64,000 nucleotides of DNA, taken from positions 62,001 to 126,000 of the forward strand of contig NZ_JAVKGO010000002.1 of NCBI RefSeq assembly GCF_031432315.1, read 5' to 3'. The notes under the pieces are model-generated. The model saw only the letters and a program-made list of their open reading frames with translations, ran no database searches and was not told where the DNA came from. The translations under genes and the position numbers were made by a program. Position 1 is the stretch's first letter. Each line of letters opens with the position of its first letter. The stretch comes from Serpentinicella sp031432315. Its GTDB lineage: Bacteria; Bacillota; Clostridia; Peptostreptococcales; Natronincolaceae. Shown piece by piece: positions 51,333-60,378 of this stretch.

Positions 51333-52709
51333 TTATAAAAATAAATCCCGCTCACCATTTTTAATTTTTTCAAGATTATTCAGCGTTAACTGTTTAATGT
51401 CTTCTCGTTGAATTTTTTCTACTTCTTTATAAATAAGTGCTTCACCAATTTTAAATAAATCATCATCTCCGTAATCCATCATAAATTCCATCAGTGTCAT
51501 AAGGGCATTCGGATTACAGACATTTTGTATTTCTCCTGACTTTGCAAGGCGCATAAAACGGTCACCGGTACGTCCTTGTCGATAACATGCGGTACAGTAG
51601 CTTGGAATATGAGCATCACCAATCAGTTCTTTTAATACCTCAATAGGACTTCGGTTATCCTCTACATCAAACTGACTGACCTTTCTGCCAGAGTCAGATT
51701 CCTTATACCCACCAACTCCGGTACATGAGCCAGCACTAATTTGGGATACCCCGTATTCAATAACTTCCTTACGCATTTTTGCAGATTCTCTAGTGGACAG
51801 AATAATACCAGTGAAAGGAACCGCTAATCGAATGATAGCAACAACCTTTTTAAACATTTCATCATTAATGATATGTGGGAATGTGTTTAAGTCCATTCCT
51901 TCAGCCTTTTTTAAACGAGGTACAGAAATTGTGTGAAAACCCACGCCATATTTTTTTTCTAAGTGTTCGTTATGAAGCATAAGGGAAAGCACTTCAAATT
52001 TAGGGTCTGCTAAACCAAAAAGAACACCGGCACCTACATCATCGATACCCGCCTCCATTGCACGATCAAAGGCAGTAAGATGATATTCGTAGTCCCCTTT
52101 AATTGACTTGGGATGCATTCTTTCAAAGGTGGGTTGATGGTAGGTTTCCTGAAATAGAATATAGGTACCAATATCCGCTGCTTTAAGTTTTTTATAATTT
52201 TCTGTCGTTGTAGCTGCAACATTAACATTAATCCGACGAATTGCACCCTGATCTTCGTAGGTTGAGTACACTGCATCAACAGCATCTAAAATATAATCAA
52301 TATCACAGTTTATAGGATCTTCACCGGCTTCTAGGGCTAATCGTTTGTGTCCCATCTTTTCAAGAAAACGTACTTCTTCTTGTATTTCCTGACGGTTTAA
52401 TTTTCTTCTAGAGAATTTATTATCCCGTTTATAACCACAATATACGCAGTTGTTTACACAATAATCGCTCACGTAAAGGGGAGCAAAAATAACCACTCGA
52501 TTACCGTAAATAGATTGTTTTATATCACCGGCGAGCCTATACATTCTTTCTATTTGTTCCTGATCTTCGACCTGTAGTAACAGCGCAATATCTTCGTGGG
52601 ATAAACCTACTTTTGTTTCCGCCTTATTGAGTACTTTTTCTATATCATGCTTAGAGGCGTTTTTTGACGATTCTAATAAATTTTCAATATATTTATGATT
52701 GATAAACAT
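51333..52709 (-). CDS. hydG: [FeFe]-hydrogenase H-cluster radical SAM maturase HydG
   Basis: A 458-residue radical SAM tyrosine lyase that makes the CO and CN ligands of the H-cluster. The radical SAM cluster motif is CVNNCVYCGY (about residues 86-95). The C-terminal second cluster motif is CTACYRQGRTGDRFM with a further Cys in NVCNPNA (about 375-400). The beta-barrel core motifs LALEAGEDP and SVPRLKKAEG are intact. Its start overlaps the hydE stop by one base, so both are translated from one transcript. Confidence 0.97.
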   Translation of the reverse strand: MFINHKYIENLLESSKNASKHDIEKVLNKAETKVGLSHEDIALLLQVEDQEQIERMYRLAGDIKQSIYGNRVVIFAPLYVSDYCVNNCVYCGYKRDNKFSRRKLNRQEIQEEVRFLEKMGHKRLALEAGEDPINCDIDYILDAVDAVYSTYEDQGAIRRINVNVAATTTENYKKLKAADIGTYILFQETYHQPTFERMHPKSIKGDYEYHLTAFDRAMEAGIDDVGAGVLFGLADPKFEVLSLMLHNEHLEKKYGVGFHTISVPRLKKAEGMDLNTFPHIINDEMFKKVVAIIRLAVPFTGIILSTRESAKMRKEVIEYGVSQISAGSCTGVGGYKESDSGRKVSQFDVEDNRSPIEVLKELIGDAHIPSYCTACYRQGRTGDRFMRLAKSGEIQNVCNPNALMTLMEFMMDYGDDDLFKIGEALIYKEVEKIQREDIKQLTLNNLEKIKNGERDLFL

Positions 52710-53755
52710 TATACTTCACTCCAATCCTTGTGGTCCCCTCGGGACATATTAATAGAAAATCCAGCTCGGTTAATTCTACCCTCAATACATTGACGGCATT
52801 CAGCAGCTTCGTCACCTGTACAAATTTTACCATCATAAAGTGCATATTTTTCACGAACATTTGTAGGGGAAAGGTTAGGCATAACTACATTTGCCCCAAA
52901 CTGAATCCCTTTTTCTCTTCCCAGTGGATCAATACTACCTAGTGCTGTTGTTGCTGGTAAAAGAACCTTTGGGAGTAGCAGACGCACAATACCAATTAAG
53001 GTAGTGGTCATTTCCACAGTACCTTTATCCGCATCCTTAAGAGGCGTGTGCTCATGAGGAATAAAAGGTCCAATACCAACCATATGAGGATTAAGGTCTT
53101 TTAGAAACAAAAGATCCTTTACATAATCTTCATTTCTTTGATTGGGAAGCCCAACTAAAAAACCAGAGCCAACCTGATAGCCTATAGATTTAAGGTCACT
53201 CAAACATTGTATACGGTTTTCTAAGCGCATTCCTGGGTGGAGTGACTTGTATAATTTTTTCGAAGCAGTCTCATGACGAAGTAAATAACGATCCGCTCCA
53301 GCATCATAGTACTTTTTATAGGATTCATAGGATTTTTCACCGAGGGATAGCGTGATCGCACAATCAGCGTATTTATCTTTAATGCTTTTAATCATATTTA
53401 CTATTTTATCATCGCTAAAGTAATCATCCTCGCCCCCTTGAAGAACAAAGGTTCTATAGCCTAGATTATAGCCAATTTCACAGCACTGAAGAATTTGATC
53501 CAAAGAGAGGCGATAGCGTTCAGCCTTATTATTGGTCGTACGGATTCCACAGTAGACACAATTTCTTTTGCAGTAATTAGAAAGCTCAATTAACCCCCGC
53601 ATATAGACGGCGTCTCCATAGTGTGCCATCCGTGTTTCGTGGGCTTTTTTCATTAAGTAATTTCTACTTTCTTGATCAAGATTATTAAGAAGGTATAGGA
53701 GTTCTTTTTCATTTAAATCATTATCGCTATAAAGCTGATCAATTAATTTAATCAT
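52709..53755 (-). CDS. hydE: [FeFe]-hydrogenase H-cluster radical SAM maturase HydE
   Basis: A 348-residue radical SAM enzyme acting in assembly of the dithiolate bridge of the H-cluster. The radical cluster motif is CKRNCVYCGIR (about residues 64-74), followed by FVLQGGEDDYF. A C-terminal set of cysteines (CTGDEAAECRQC, about 312-323) binds the accessory cluster found in many but not all HydE proteins. It overlaps the regulator gene by 4 nt and hydG by 1 nt. No hydrogenase structural gene is present in the window. Confidence 0.97.
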   Translation of the reverse strand: MIKLIDQLYSDNDLNEKELLYLLNNLDQESRNYLMKKAHETRMAHYGDAVYMRGLIELSNYCKRNCVYCGIRTTNNKAERYRLSLDQILQCCEIGYNLGYRTFVLQGGEDDYFSDDKIVNMIKSIKDKYADCAITLSLGEKSYESYKKYYDAGADRYLLRHETASKKLYKSLHPGMRLENRIQCLSDLKSIGYQVGSGFLVGLPNQRNEDYVKDLLFLKDLNPHMVGIGPFIPHEHTPLKDADKGTVEMTTTLIGIVRLLLPKVLLPATTALGSIDPLGREKGIQFGANVVMPNLSPTNVREKYALYDGKICTGDEAAECRQCIEGRINRAGFSINMSRGDHKDWSEV

Positions 53756-54009
53756 AGGCCAACCTCTTTCTTTGACACGGCGGTTTTAACCAATACGTGT
53801 TTAATATTTCCTAACTTACCCGTAAGGCTATTTATTTCATCAAGGGTTCCAACAACTGTAAGGGAAATGACTGATATATTTTCTTGATCAAAGGGAATAC
53901 CCATCCTACCCTTGACAATGCCACTAAAAGAGGATACTACATCATTAAACTGTTGTTGACATAGCCTTGGTTCCTCTAGTATTGCACTTATGATTGCAAT
54001 TTTTTTCAT
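53752..54009 (-). CDS. Iron-only hydrogenase system regulator (TM1266-like)
   Basis: An 85-residue protein with the ferredoxin-like (ACT/NikR-C-like) fold pattern of putative iron-only hydrogenase system regulators: KKIAIISAILEEP at the start, RMGIPFDQENISVISLTVVG in the middle. It has no DNA-binding domain, so its mode of action is unclear; it may bind a ligand or protein partner. It is the first gene of the hyd operon, and its stop overlaps the hydE start (ATGA). Confidence 0.9.
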   Translation of the reverse strand: MKKIAIISAILEEPRLCQQQFNDVVSSFSGIVKGRMGIPFDQENISVISLTVVGTLDEINSLTGKLGNIKHVLVKTAVSKKEVGL

Positions 54010-54075
54010 AGTAGATCACAACCTTTTTATTAGGATTAAAACAACCTATCGTTAATTTCTTGTTTGTAAATAGAA

Positions 54076-54183
54076 AAACTCCCCTAGAAGGAGAGTTTGA
54101 ACACATCAAAAATAACCATTGTGCATGGTAATGTATGTTATAACAAACTTCCTGCTAAGATTAGACAATACTTTTCTTACAGG
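54076..54183 (-). promoter_or_regulatory. Leader RNA with terminator and competing stem upstream of the hyd operon
   Basis: On the minus strand, between promoter and first gene: stem CCTGTAAGA/TCTTA-g-CAGG (54183-54175 with 54160-54151, one bulge), and a small hairpin ACCAT/ATGGT (54129-54115). A terminator-like hairpin follows, AAACTCTCC-TTCTA-GGGGAGTTT (54098-54076), into TTTCTATTT. The 5-mer GTTTG at 54148-54144 can pair with CAAAC at 54099-54095 and so compete with the terminator stem. This is the layout of an attenuator or riboswitch. I recognise no known class. Confidence 0.55.
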
Positions 54184-54238
54184 TCATTTTATTTATAGTT
54201 TCAATTAAACAAAGAATAAACTCTGATTAATTGATGGT

Positions 54239-54275
54239 TTGTTAATATTTTATCAATCAAAAAGTGGTTTGTCAA
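54239..54275 (-). promoter_or_regulatory. hyd operon promoter with Rex-like operator
   Basis: On the minus strand: perfect -35 TTGACA (54275-54270), a 17-nt spacer and TAAAAT (54252-54247). On the plus strand, TTGTTAA-TATT-TTATCAA (54239-54256) matches the Rex consensus TTGTTAA-N4-TTAACAA except for one base and covers the -10 box. Rex releases DNA at high NADH, which would open the hydrogenase maturation operon when reductant builds up (established for Rex; inferred here). Confidence 0.7.
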
Positions 54276-54432
54276 CATTAAACGGTTTCAATGGTGTTGT
54301 GAAGTATTACAGGATATTTAGTAGAAAATGATATTGTGAAAAACTATTGGGTATAAATATCATAGATTGAACGCTGAAATACATAGCCTTTTCTTTAATT
54401 TAAAGAAATATACAAAGAATGGAGTGACAAGT

Positions 54433-55101
54433 GTGAATGCCGTAAAAGACCAAATAGTAAAGTATATCAATAATGAGGATAAAGAAAATGCAGTAAAGTA
54501 TATATTGGAAAATTTAACGAAAGGGAATATAGACATAGTTAGTTTATATGAAGATATACTGGCGCCAACTTTAAATGACATAGCCCATTATAAGAAGGCA
54601 CAAAATATTCACATTTGGCAAGAACATATACGTACAAGTATAGTTCGAACAGTTATTGAGTGTTGTTACCCACATGTTATAAAAGAACGGGATGAAAAAT
54701 ACAAACTTCACCATGGTAAAAAAGTGCTTGTAATGTGTCCACAAGAGGAATATCACGAAATTGGCCCAAGAATGGTGACAGATTTTTTCAATCTATGTGG
54801 TTACCAAGCTACTTTTGTAGGTGGAAATACGCCCAAAGAGGAAATATTAAAAATTGCCTTGGCATATGAACCAGATTACATTGCAATAAGTGTTTCAAAC
54901 TATTTTCATTTAGTAGCTGCAGAAAGAGCTATTAAAAATTTACGAAGCACATATAAAAAATCGATTAAAATTATTGTTGGAGGGTATGCCTTTAACAGAA
55001 ATCCTCAAGCCTATAAGGACATTGGCGCTGACCTTTTATTACAAGACTTTGATAGCATTCGTCAATTGGAAGGGAGTACACTAAATGAAACTGGCATTTA
55101 A
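54433..55101 (+). CDS. Stand-alone cobalamin-binding protein (CarH/LitR- or corrinoid-protein-like)
   Basis: A 222-residue soluble protein without DNA-binding or enzyme domain. A four-helix B12-cap-like domain (about residues 1-90) contains WQEHIRTS (62-69), resembling the EH motif of CarH-type photoreceptors. A Rossmann-like B12-binding domain follows (about 95-215). The cobalt-ligand motif is E106-x-H108-x-x-G111, a variant of DxHxxG as in CarH; SVSNYFHL and IIVGGYAF match the later SxL and GG elements. GTG 54433 follows GGAGTG; a TTG at 54367 lacks a ribosome-binding site. The gene overlaps the ABC permease by 17 nt and lies near a photolyase. Confidence 0.85.
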   Translation: MNAVKDQIVKYINNEDKENAVKYILENLTKGNIDIVSLYEDILAPTLNDIAHYKKAQNIHIWQEHIRTSIVRTVIECCYPHVIKERDEKYKLHHGKKVLVMCPQEEYHEIGPRMVTDFFNLCGYQATFVGGNTPKEEILKIALAYEPDYIAISVSNYFHLVAAERAIKNLRSTYKKSIKIIVGGYAFNRNPQAYKDIGADLLLQDFDSIRQLEGSTLNETGI

Positions 55102-56245
55102 AATAGCACTGCGTTTTTTAAAATCAAGTAAAGGACAAACGCTTTTAATTACATTAGGGATTGCCATAGGAGTAGCTGTACAAGTGTTTATTGGTTCTCT
55201 TATTCAAGGACTACAAAAAGATTTAATTAATACAACCATTGGCAATACATCTCAAATAACAATACAATCACAAAAAAGTGACAAAACTATTGAAAATTGG
55301 GAATCTATAATGAATGAAATAAATAAAAAAGACAATGAAATTACCGTTGTTTCTCCTACAGTATCCCTACCAGGATTTATAGACTTTAATGATAAAACAG
55401 AATCAATTGTTTTAAGAGGTTTCGGATTACAACAAGCCGATCTTATATATCAAATCTCAGATAGTATGATAGCGGGTGAAAAGCCTTTAAAAGAAAATCA
55501 AATTATAATAGGAAAACAATTAAAGAATGAACTAGGAGTAAATAAAGGAGAAAAAGTAAACATAATTACACCCCAAGGCAAAGCACAAGCATTAACCGTA
55601 GCAGGGTTTTTCGATTTAAAAGTAACCAATATTAATAAAAGTTGGATTATTACAAACATAAGCACCGCACAAAATGTATTTGATATTGACAATCGCATTA
55701 CGGCATTAGAAATGCAAATTTTTGATGTTTTTGAGGCGGATCAAATAGCAAATGAAATACAGGAAAAAATAAATATGAAAGACTTGACCATTACAAATTG
55801 GAAAGAAGAAAATGAACAGCTGCTAAGTGGTTTGCAAGGACAGAGTGTCTCGAGTATTATGATACAAGTCTTTGTTTTAGTTGCAGTAGTTTTAGGAATT
55901 GCTAGTGTACTAGCAATATCAGTATTACAAAAATCAAGACAATTAGGGATTTTAAAGGCCATGGGAGTAAAGGATAGAACAGCAAGTCTAGTATTTTTAT
56001 TCCAAGGATTTATTCTTGGAATTATGGGAGGCATTTTAGGTATAGCATTAGGGATGTTACTACTATATAGCTTCACTGTTTTTGCTGTAAATCCAGATGG
56101 GACGCCAGTAGTAGCAATATATATAAATTATAAATTTATTGCTTTATCTGCAATAATTGCAATTTTTTCAGCAACCATTGCTGCACTTATACCAGCCATA
56201 AAATCATCAAAACTGTCACCAATGGAGGTAATCAAAAATGGATAA
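55085..56245 (+). CDS. FtsX/LolC-type ABC exporter permease
   Basis: A 386-residue type VII ABC permease. Helix 1 lies at about residues 17-38. A large extracytoplasmic MacB_PCD-like domain (about 40-250) follows, then three helices (about 262-380) including SVLQKSRQLGILKAMGVKDRTASLVFLFQG. The C-terminal coupling motif is IKSSKLSPMEVIKNG. These pumps use mechanotransmission to export or extract lipoproteins, peptides or antibiotics. It begins 17 nt inside the B12-protein gene after GAAGGGAG and ends 8 nt inside the ATPase gene. Confidence 0.93.
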   Translation: MKLAFKIALRFLKSSKGQTLLITLGIAIGVAVQVFIGSLIQGLQKDLINTTIGNTSQITIQSQKSDKTIENWESIMNEINKKDNEITVVSPTVSLPGFIDFNDKTESIVLRGFGLQQADLIYQISDSMIAGEKPLKENQIIIGKQLKNELGVNKGEKVNIITPQGKAQALTVAGFFDLKVTNINKSWIITNISTAQNVFDIDNRITALEMQIFDVFEADQIANEIQEKINMKDLTITNWKEENEQLLSGLQGQSVSSIMIQVFVLVAVVLGIASVLAISVLQKSRQLGILKAMGVKDRTASLVFLFQGFILGIMGGILGIALGMLLLYSFTVFAVNPDGTPVVAIYINYKFIALSAIIAIFSATIAALIPAIKSSKLSPMEVIKNG

Positions 56246-56924
56246 TATTATAAAAATGAAAGGTGTAGAGAAAATATATGGAACAAATATAAAAACACAG
56301 GTACTTTATGATATAAACTTATCATTTGAAGCTGGAAGTTTTAATTCGATTATAGGACAATCCGGTAGTGGGAAAAGTACACTGTTAAATATAATGGGAA
56401 CCTTAGATAATCCTACAAATGGAGAAGTGTATATAAATGGAAAGAACACCACAGAGATGACAAAAAATCAGTTGGCTAATTTAAGAAATGATATGTTAGG
56501 GTTTATCTTTCAATTTCACTACTTGCTCCCTGAATTTAAAGTGATTGAAAATATTTTAATGCCCCATTACATTAAAGGGGGGCAACTAACCAGTGACGTA
56601 GAAAAAAGAGCTGAATACCTGATCGATATGCTGGGACTAACAAAAGTAAAAAACAATCTTGCTACTCAATTATCAGGAGGGCAGCAGCAAAGAACAGCAA
56701 TTGCTCGGGCATTGATGAATAACCCGAAAGTAATTTTAGCAGATGAGCCTACTGGTAACCTAGATTCCGATACTTCTGAGGATGTATACAACTTACTTAG
56801 GGACATTAACAAGCAGTTTAACACGACTTTTGTTATTATTACCCATGATCAACGTATTGCAGAAAAGGCAGATCGAATTATTGAGATAAATGATGGAAGA
56901 ATAAATATGGATTTTAAACGATAA
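56238..56924 (+). CDS. LolD/MacB-type ABC exporter ATP-binding protein
   Basis: A 228-residue ATPase. Walker A is GQSGSGKST (about residues 41-49), Q-loop FIFQFHYLLPEF, signature LSGGQQQRTAIARAL (about 144-158), Walker B VILADEPTGNLDS and switch ITHDQRIAEKA. The family insert NxTGEVYINGK-like region is normal. It is the partner of the preceding permease. The three-gene set B12-protein/permease/ATPase is translationally coupled, with a terminator shortly after. Confidence 0.94.
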   Translation: MDNIIKMKGVEKIYGTNIKTQVLYDINLSFEAGSFNSIIGQSGSGKSTLLNIMGTLDNPTNGEVYINGKNTTEMTKNQLANLRNDMLGFIFQFHYLLPEFKVIENILMPHYIKGGQLTSDVEKRAEYLIDMLGLTKVKNNLATQLSGGQQQRTAIARALMNNPKVILADEPTGNLDSDTSEDVYNLLRDINKQFNTTFVIITHDQRIAEKADRIIEINDGRINMDFKR

Positions 56925-56925
56925 T

Positions 56926-56952
56926 AAAGCAGGTCTAAGAGACCTGCTTTTT
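56926..56952. terminator. Bidirectional terminator between ABC ATPase and photolyase genes
   Basis: AAAGCAGGTCT (56926-56936) pairs perfectly with AGACCTGCTTT (56940-56950), three-base loop AAG, with Ts after it. It touches the photolyase stop codon. Confidence 0.85.
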
Positions 56953-58303
56953 AAACGAGTGTTCCATTATTGATATATGCATCAACATCAAACTTGGATT
57001 TGCATCCATTAAAGTTCATGTAGCGCACTTTTCCATAAATATTTCGATTAAACCAGGCACGATCATGAACCCCGCCTATGCTCCAAGCAATACCCACATA
57101 GCCATTAGGGTCCCTGCCATCAATAGCATATTTATCATTAAGATAAATTGAAATATGCATGGCATCTTCAGGACTTCTTGACCACTCTAGTATTTTTTTA
57201 GCCCAGTACATTCTTAAATATCCATGAATTTTACCTTTGTTTACAAGGTCTTCTTGGGTTTTATTCCACAAAGGGTCATGTGTTTGACCTTTTTCAAAAT
57301 CATCTTTACTGTAAATAAACTCCCGCGGATCCTCCCTATGGGCTTTTAATGATGCTTGGGCCCACCTTGGGAAACCTAAAAAATTATCATAATTACTGTT
57401 GTAATAACAGAAATTGTCCGCTAATTCCCGTCTTACAATAAGTTCTTCTAGAAATGCTTCCTTATTGTCCCCCGAGGCATTCGAAGCTTGAACTGCTAAT
57501 GCTACTCGCTGGGGCGAGAGTTGCCCAAAATGAAAATAAGGAGACAGATTTGAAGTAACCTGCTTATTTGGGTCGTTTCGATATTTGTCATAGACATCCA
57601 GCTTATTATCGATAAAATCCTCCAACACTTCCTTGGCAGCTTGTTCACCTGGAACTAACCAATCCAGTGGCAATACTTTTTCATCCACTTCTAGTGTTTC
57701 ATATACACCTTTCCAATCTGTCTTATGAGTTGTAGTAGGCCATGAATAAAGATGGGGAACTATTTGTTTTAGCTCATCTAGGTAATAGGCTAAACGTTTA
57801 TGTATCTTGGGTCTAATCGTATAAGCCGCATACTCCTGTTTTTCTGAAGCTTCCCAAATAGGTACAATATTATGGGTATCCACTTCATATATAGGAATTT
57901 CAAGAGTAGGAAACAAATGTTTTTTCCAATGCCTTTGCATCTTCAAAGGAGAAAAATCCGTAACTAAAGCACTAACTTTATTTTTTTGAACAAATGCCTC
58001 TATAGTATCTGTTGGTTCACCTAAAAGTAGAAAAAAAGGTACTTCATATTCTGAAAGGGTTGTTTCAAGCGCTTCTAATCCTTTAAGCATAAAATCGTAT
58101 TGTCTTATTGTGGCACCTAAAAATTGTGGCGATAATGAAAAGACGATGCCTAAAGGGACTTGATATTTTAATGCTAAAGTCTGCGCGTAATACAAAGCCC
58201 AATTATCCTTGATCCGTTGATCTCGGCTCATCCAATAAATTATAGCACCTGGAGTAGTATGCTGCGCATCATTTTTAAACTTACGGACTCTTTTAATCTT
58301 CAA
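56951..58303 (-). CDS. Class II CPD DNA photolyase
   Basis: A 450-residue flavoprotein that repairs cyclobutane pyrimidine dimers with blue light. The class II N-terminus is recognisable in IIYWMSRDQRIKDNWAL (about residues 21-37). Class II FAD and DNA contacts are visible in the C-terminal half: SNLSPYFHFGQLSPQR, ELADNFCYYN, LRMYWAKKILEW and NDKYAIDGRDPNGYVGIAWSIGGVHDRAW. The likely start is TTG 58303 after AAAGGCGGTG; ATG 58324 is possible but has a poorly spaced site. Finding it in a presumed anaerobe implies exposure to light and UV. Confidence 0.96.
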   Translation of the reverse strand: MKIKRVRKFKNDAQHTTPGAIIYWMSRDQRIKDNWALYYAQTLALKYQVPLGIVFSLSPQFLGATIRQYDFMLKGLEALETTLSEYEVPFFLLLGEPTDTIEAFVQKNKVSALVTDFSPLKMQRHWKKHLFPTLEIPIYEVDTHNIVPIWEASEKQEYAAYTIRPKIHKRLAYYLDELKQIVPHLYSWPTTTHKTDWKGVYETLEVDEKVLPLDWLVPGEQAAKEVLEDFIDNKLDVYDKYRNDPNKQVTSNLSPYFHFGQLSPQRVALAVQASNASGDNKEAFLEELIVRRELADNFCYYNSNYDNFLGFPRWAQASLKAHREDPREFIYSKDDFEKGQTHDPLWNKTQEDLVNKGKIHGYLRMYWAKKILEWSRSPEDAMHISIYLNDKYAIDGRDPNGYVGIAWSIGGVHDRAWFNRNIYGKVRYMNFNGCKSKFDVDAYINNGTLV

Positions 58304-58473
58304 ATAAACACCGCCTTTATACATAATTCCTATTCATTATACCCTAAAGAATTATAAGAAAAACAATAGCTATTCAATAAAATTATCTTTTATCTCTTTA
58401 ATTAAAAAATGTAATATGCTAATATAGTCATGGTTATTATAGGGCTTAAGTTTTAGAAAAAGAGGTGAACTGT

Positions 58474-60378
58474 ATGCAAACACAGGATATAAAAACAGAT
58501 GAATCATGGTTTTACCAATATATAATAAAGGATATTATAAACGGAACTATAGAAGGAATCCTTGTACTTGATCAAAATTCACAGGTTCTATTTATGAATA
58601 ATAAATTTAAAGAAATTTGGCAATTAAAAGAAGCGTGCTATTCTTTTAAAGATGCATGGAAACTAGCAGAAGTTGTTAAAGAACAGTTAGTTAATGATAA
58701 TGATTTCATACCGGATATAAAAGAGATTATAAAAGGGAAAAATAAATATGTCGATATTTTAAATTTAAAAAATGGTAAATCTATAAAACGAACGTACACG
58801 CCGTTAGTAATAGAAAATGCATATAAAGGAATGGTCTGGCACTTTGAGCTACAAAATGAAAGGAACTTTAATCAAATTTTTAACAACGCAAGTGATGCAA
58901 TGATTTTATATAGCTACCAAAACAATGCGCCCCATTTTATAGATGTAAATGATAAAACATGTAAACTACTAGGGTATACAAGGGAAGAATTTCTTGGTTT
59001 AAATATAGAGGATATAACTGCGCCAAAATTTAGAAACAAATTAGTTCAAGTACGAAAAAGAATACAAATGCATGGTAGTGTTCAAGAAGAGTGGGAACAG
59101 ATTACCAAAAAAGGCGAAATTATTTTAGTGGAAGTAAGCGTAAATCGCTTAAAACTAAATGATAAAGAAACCTACTTTATGATTGCAAGGGATATAAGAA
59201 AGCACAAAAAAATAGAAGAAGAGTTAGAGCAAGCTAGAAAAAAAGCCGAGGAAGCAAATCATCTAAAAAGTCAGTTTTTAGCGAATACCAGTCATGAGAT
59301 TAGAACACCCCTTAATGGGGTCATTGGTTCAATACAGCTTCTAAAAGATACAAATTTAGAAGGAAAACAAAGTGAGTATATAGATTATTTAACTGACTCT
59401 GCTAATCGCTTATATACGTTGATTAATAGTTTGTTAGATCTATCTAAAATTGAGTCAGGACATATGGAAATTGAAGAAAAATGTTTTAGTATCTATCACT
59501 TATGCAATCGTTTAAAAAGGCATTTCAAGAAAAGTACAGAAAATAATTGCAATGATTTTGACTTTAACATTGATCCAACCATACCAACAAAAGTGATTGG
59601 CGATGAGATGAAAGTAAGCCAAGTATTATCTAATTTGATTGAAAATAGCATTAAATTTACCAAGAATGGTCAGATTTCAATAAACATAACAAAAGAATCT
59701 TGTTCCAAAGAGCATATAGTATTGTTTTTTACAGTTACGGATACTGGTATAGGCATAGACCTAAAAGAGAAAAATAGCATTTTAAAACCCTTTCATCAGG
59801 TAGATGCTTCAATTGCTCGTAAGTATGGAGGAACAGGATTAGGACTTGCCATATGTAAAAACATCGTGGAGCTTTTAGGCAGTAAATTAGATGTTGAAAG
59901 TAGAAAAGGAGAAGGCACACAGTTCTTCTTTAACTTAACTTTTAAAAAGTTAAGTCATGAACATAAAACTAAAGAAAATAAAAATATTATACCAGCATTA
60001 AATTTAAATAATATAAATGTTCTTGTAGTAGAGGATGACTTTGTGAATCAAAAAATTATATCCCATACTTTATCAAGTGCAGGAGCGTTAACTTCTATTG
60101 CAAGTAGTGGTAAGGAAGTATTTGAGATTTTAGAAGAAAAACATTATGATTTAATATTGATGGATCTTCACATTCCGGATATGGACGGTTTTGAAATTAC
60201 AAAAAAGATAAAAGAAAGAGGAATCAAAGTACCAATTGTTGCTGTAACAGCATCTATGAGTCCAGAAGACCAAATAAAATGTAAAAATCTAAATATGGAA
60301 GACTATATACTAAAGCCAATTTTTCCAAAGCATTTGATAGAAAAAATAGATGAAATTTTACATAATAAACCCATATAG
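58474..60378 (+). CDS. PAS-PAS hybrid sensor histidine kinase with receiver domain
   Basis: A 634-residue cytoplasmic hybrid kinase with no membrane helices. Two PAS-like domains lie at about residues 12-130 and 135-255. HisKA has NTSHEIRTPLNGVIGS (His near 278). The HATPase follows (N box LIENSIKFTKNG, DTGIGID, GGTGLGLAI), then a C-terminal receiver (about 515-630) with VVEDD, phospho-Asp in LILMDLHIPDMDG and Lys in ILKPIF. ATG 58474 follows AAGAGGTG. It probably feeds a phosphorelay with an Hpt protein elsewhere. Confidence 0.95.
   Translation: MQTQDIKTDESWFYQYIIKDIINGTIEGILVLDQNSQVLFMNNKFKEIWQLKEACYSFKDAWKLAEVVKEQLVNDNDFIPDIKEIIKGKNKYVDILNLKNGKSIKRTYTPLVIENAYKGMVWHFELQNERNFNQIFNNASDAMILYSYQNNAPHFIDVNDKTCKLLGYTREEFLGLNIEDITAPKFRNKLVQVRKRIQMHGSVQEEWEQITKKGEIILVEVSVNRLKLNDKETYFMIARDIRKHKKIEEELEQARKKAEEANHLKSQFLANTSHEIRTPLNGVIGSIQLLKDTNLEGKQSEYIDYLTDSANRLYTLINSLLDLSKIESGHMEIEEKCFSIYHLCNRLKRHFKKSTENNCNDFDFNIDPTIPTKVIGDEMKVSQVLSNLIENSIKFTKNGQISINITKESCSKEHIVLFFTVTDTGIGIDLKEKNSILKPFHQVDASIARKYGGTGLGLAICKNIVELLGSKLDVESRKGEGTQFFFNLTFKKLSHEHKTKENKNIIPALNLNNINVLVVEDDFVNQKIISHTLSSAGALTSIASSGKEVFEILEEKHYDLILMDLHIPDMDGFEITKKIKERGIKVPIVAVTASMSPEDQIKCKNLNMEDYILKPIFPKHLIEKIDEILHNKPI

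Noticed and set aside
54361..54432. Longer N-terminus for the cobalamin-binding protein starting at TTG 54367
   Set aside because: There is no ribosome-binding site before 54367, while GTG 54433 has GGAGTG at good spacing and gives a normal helical start.
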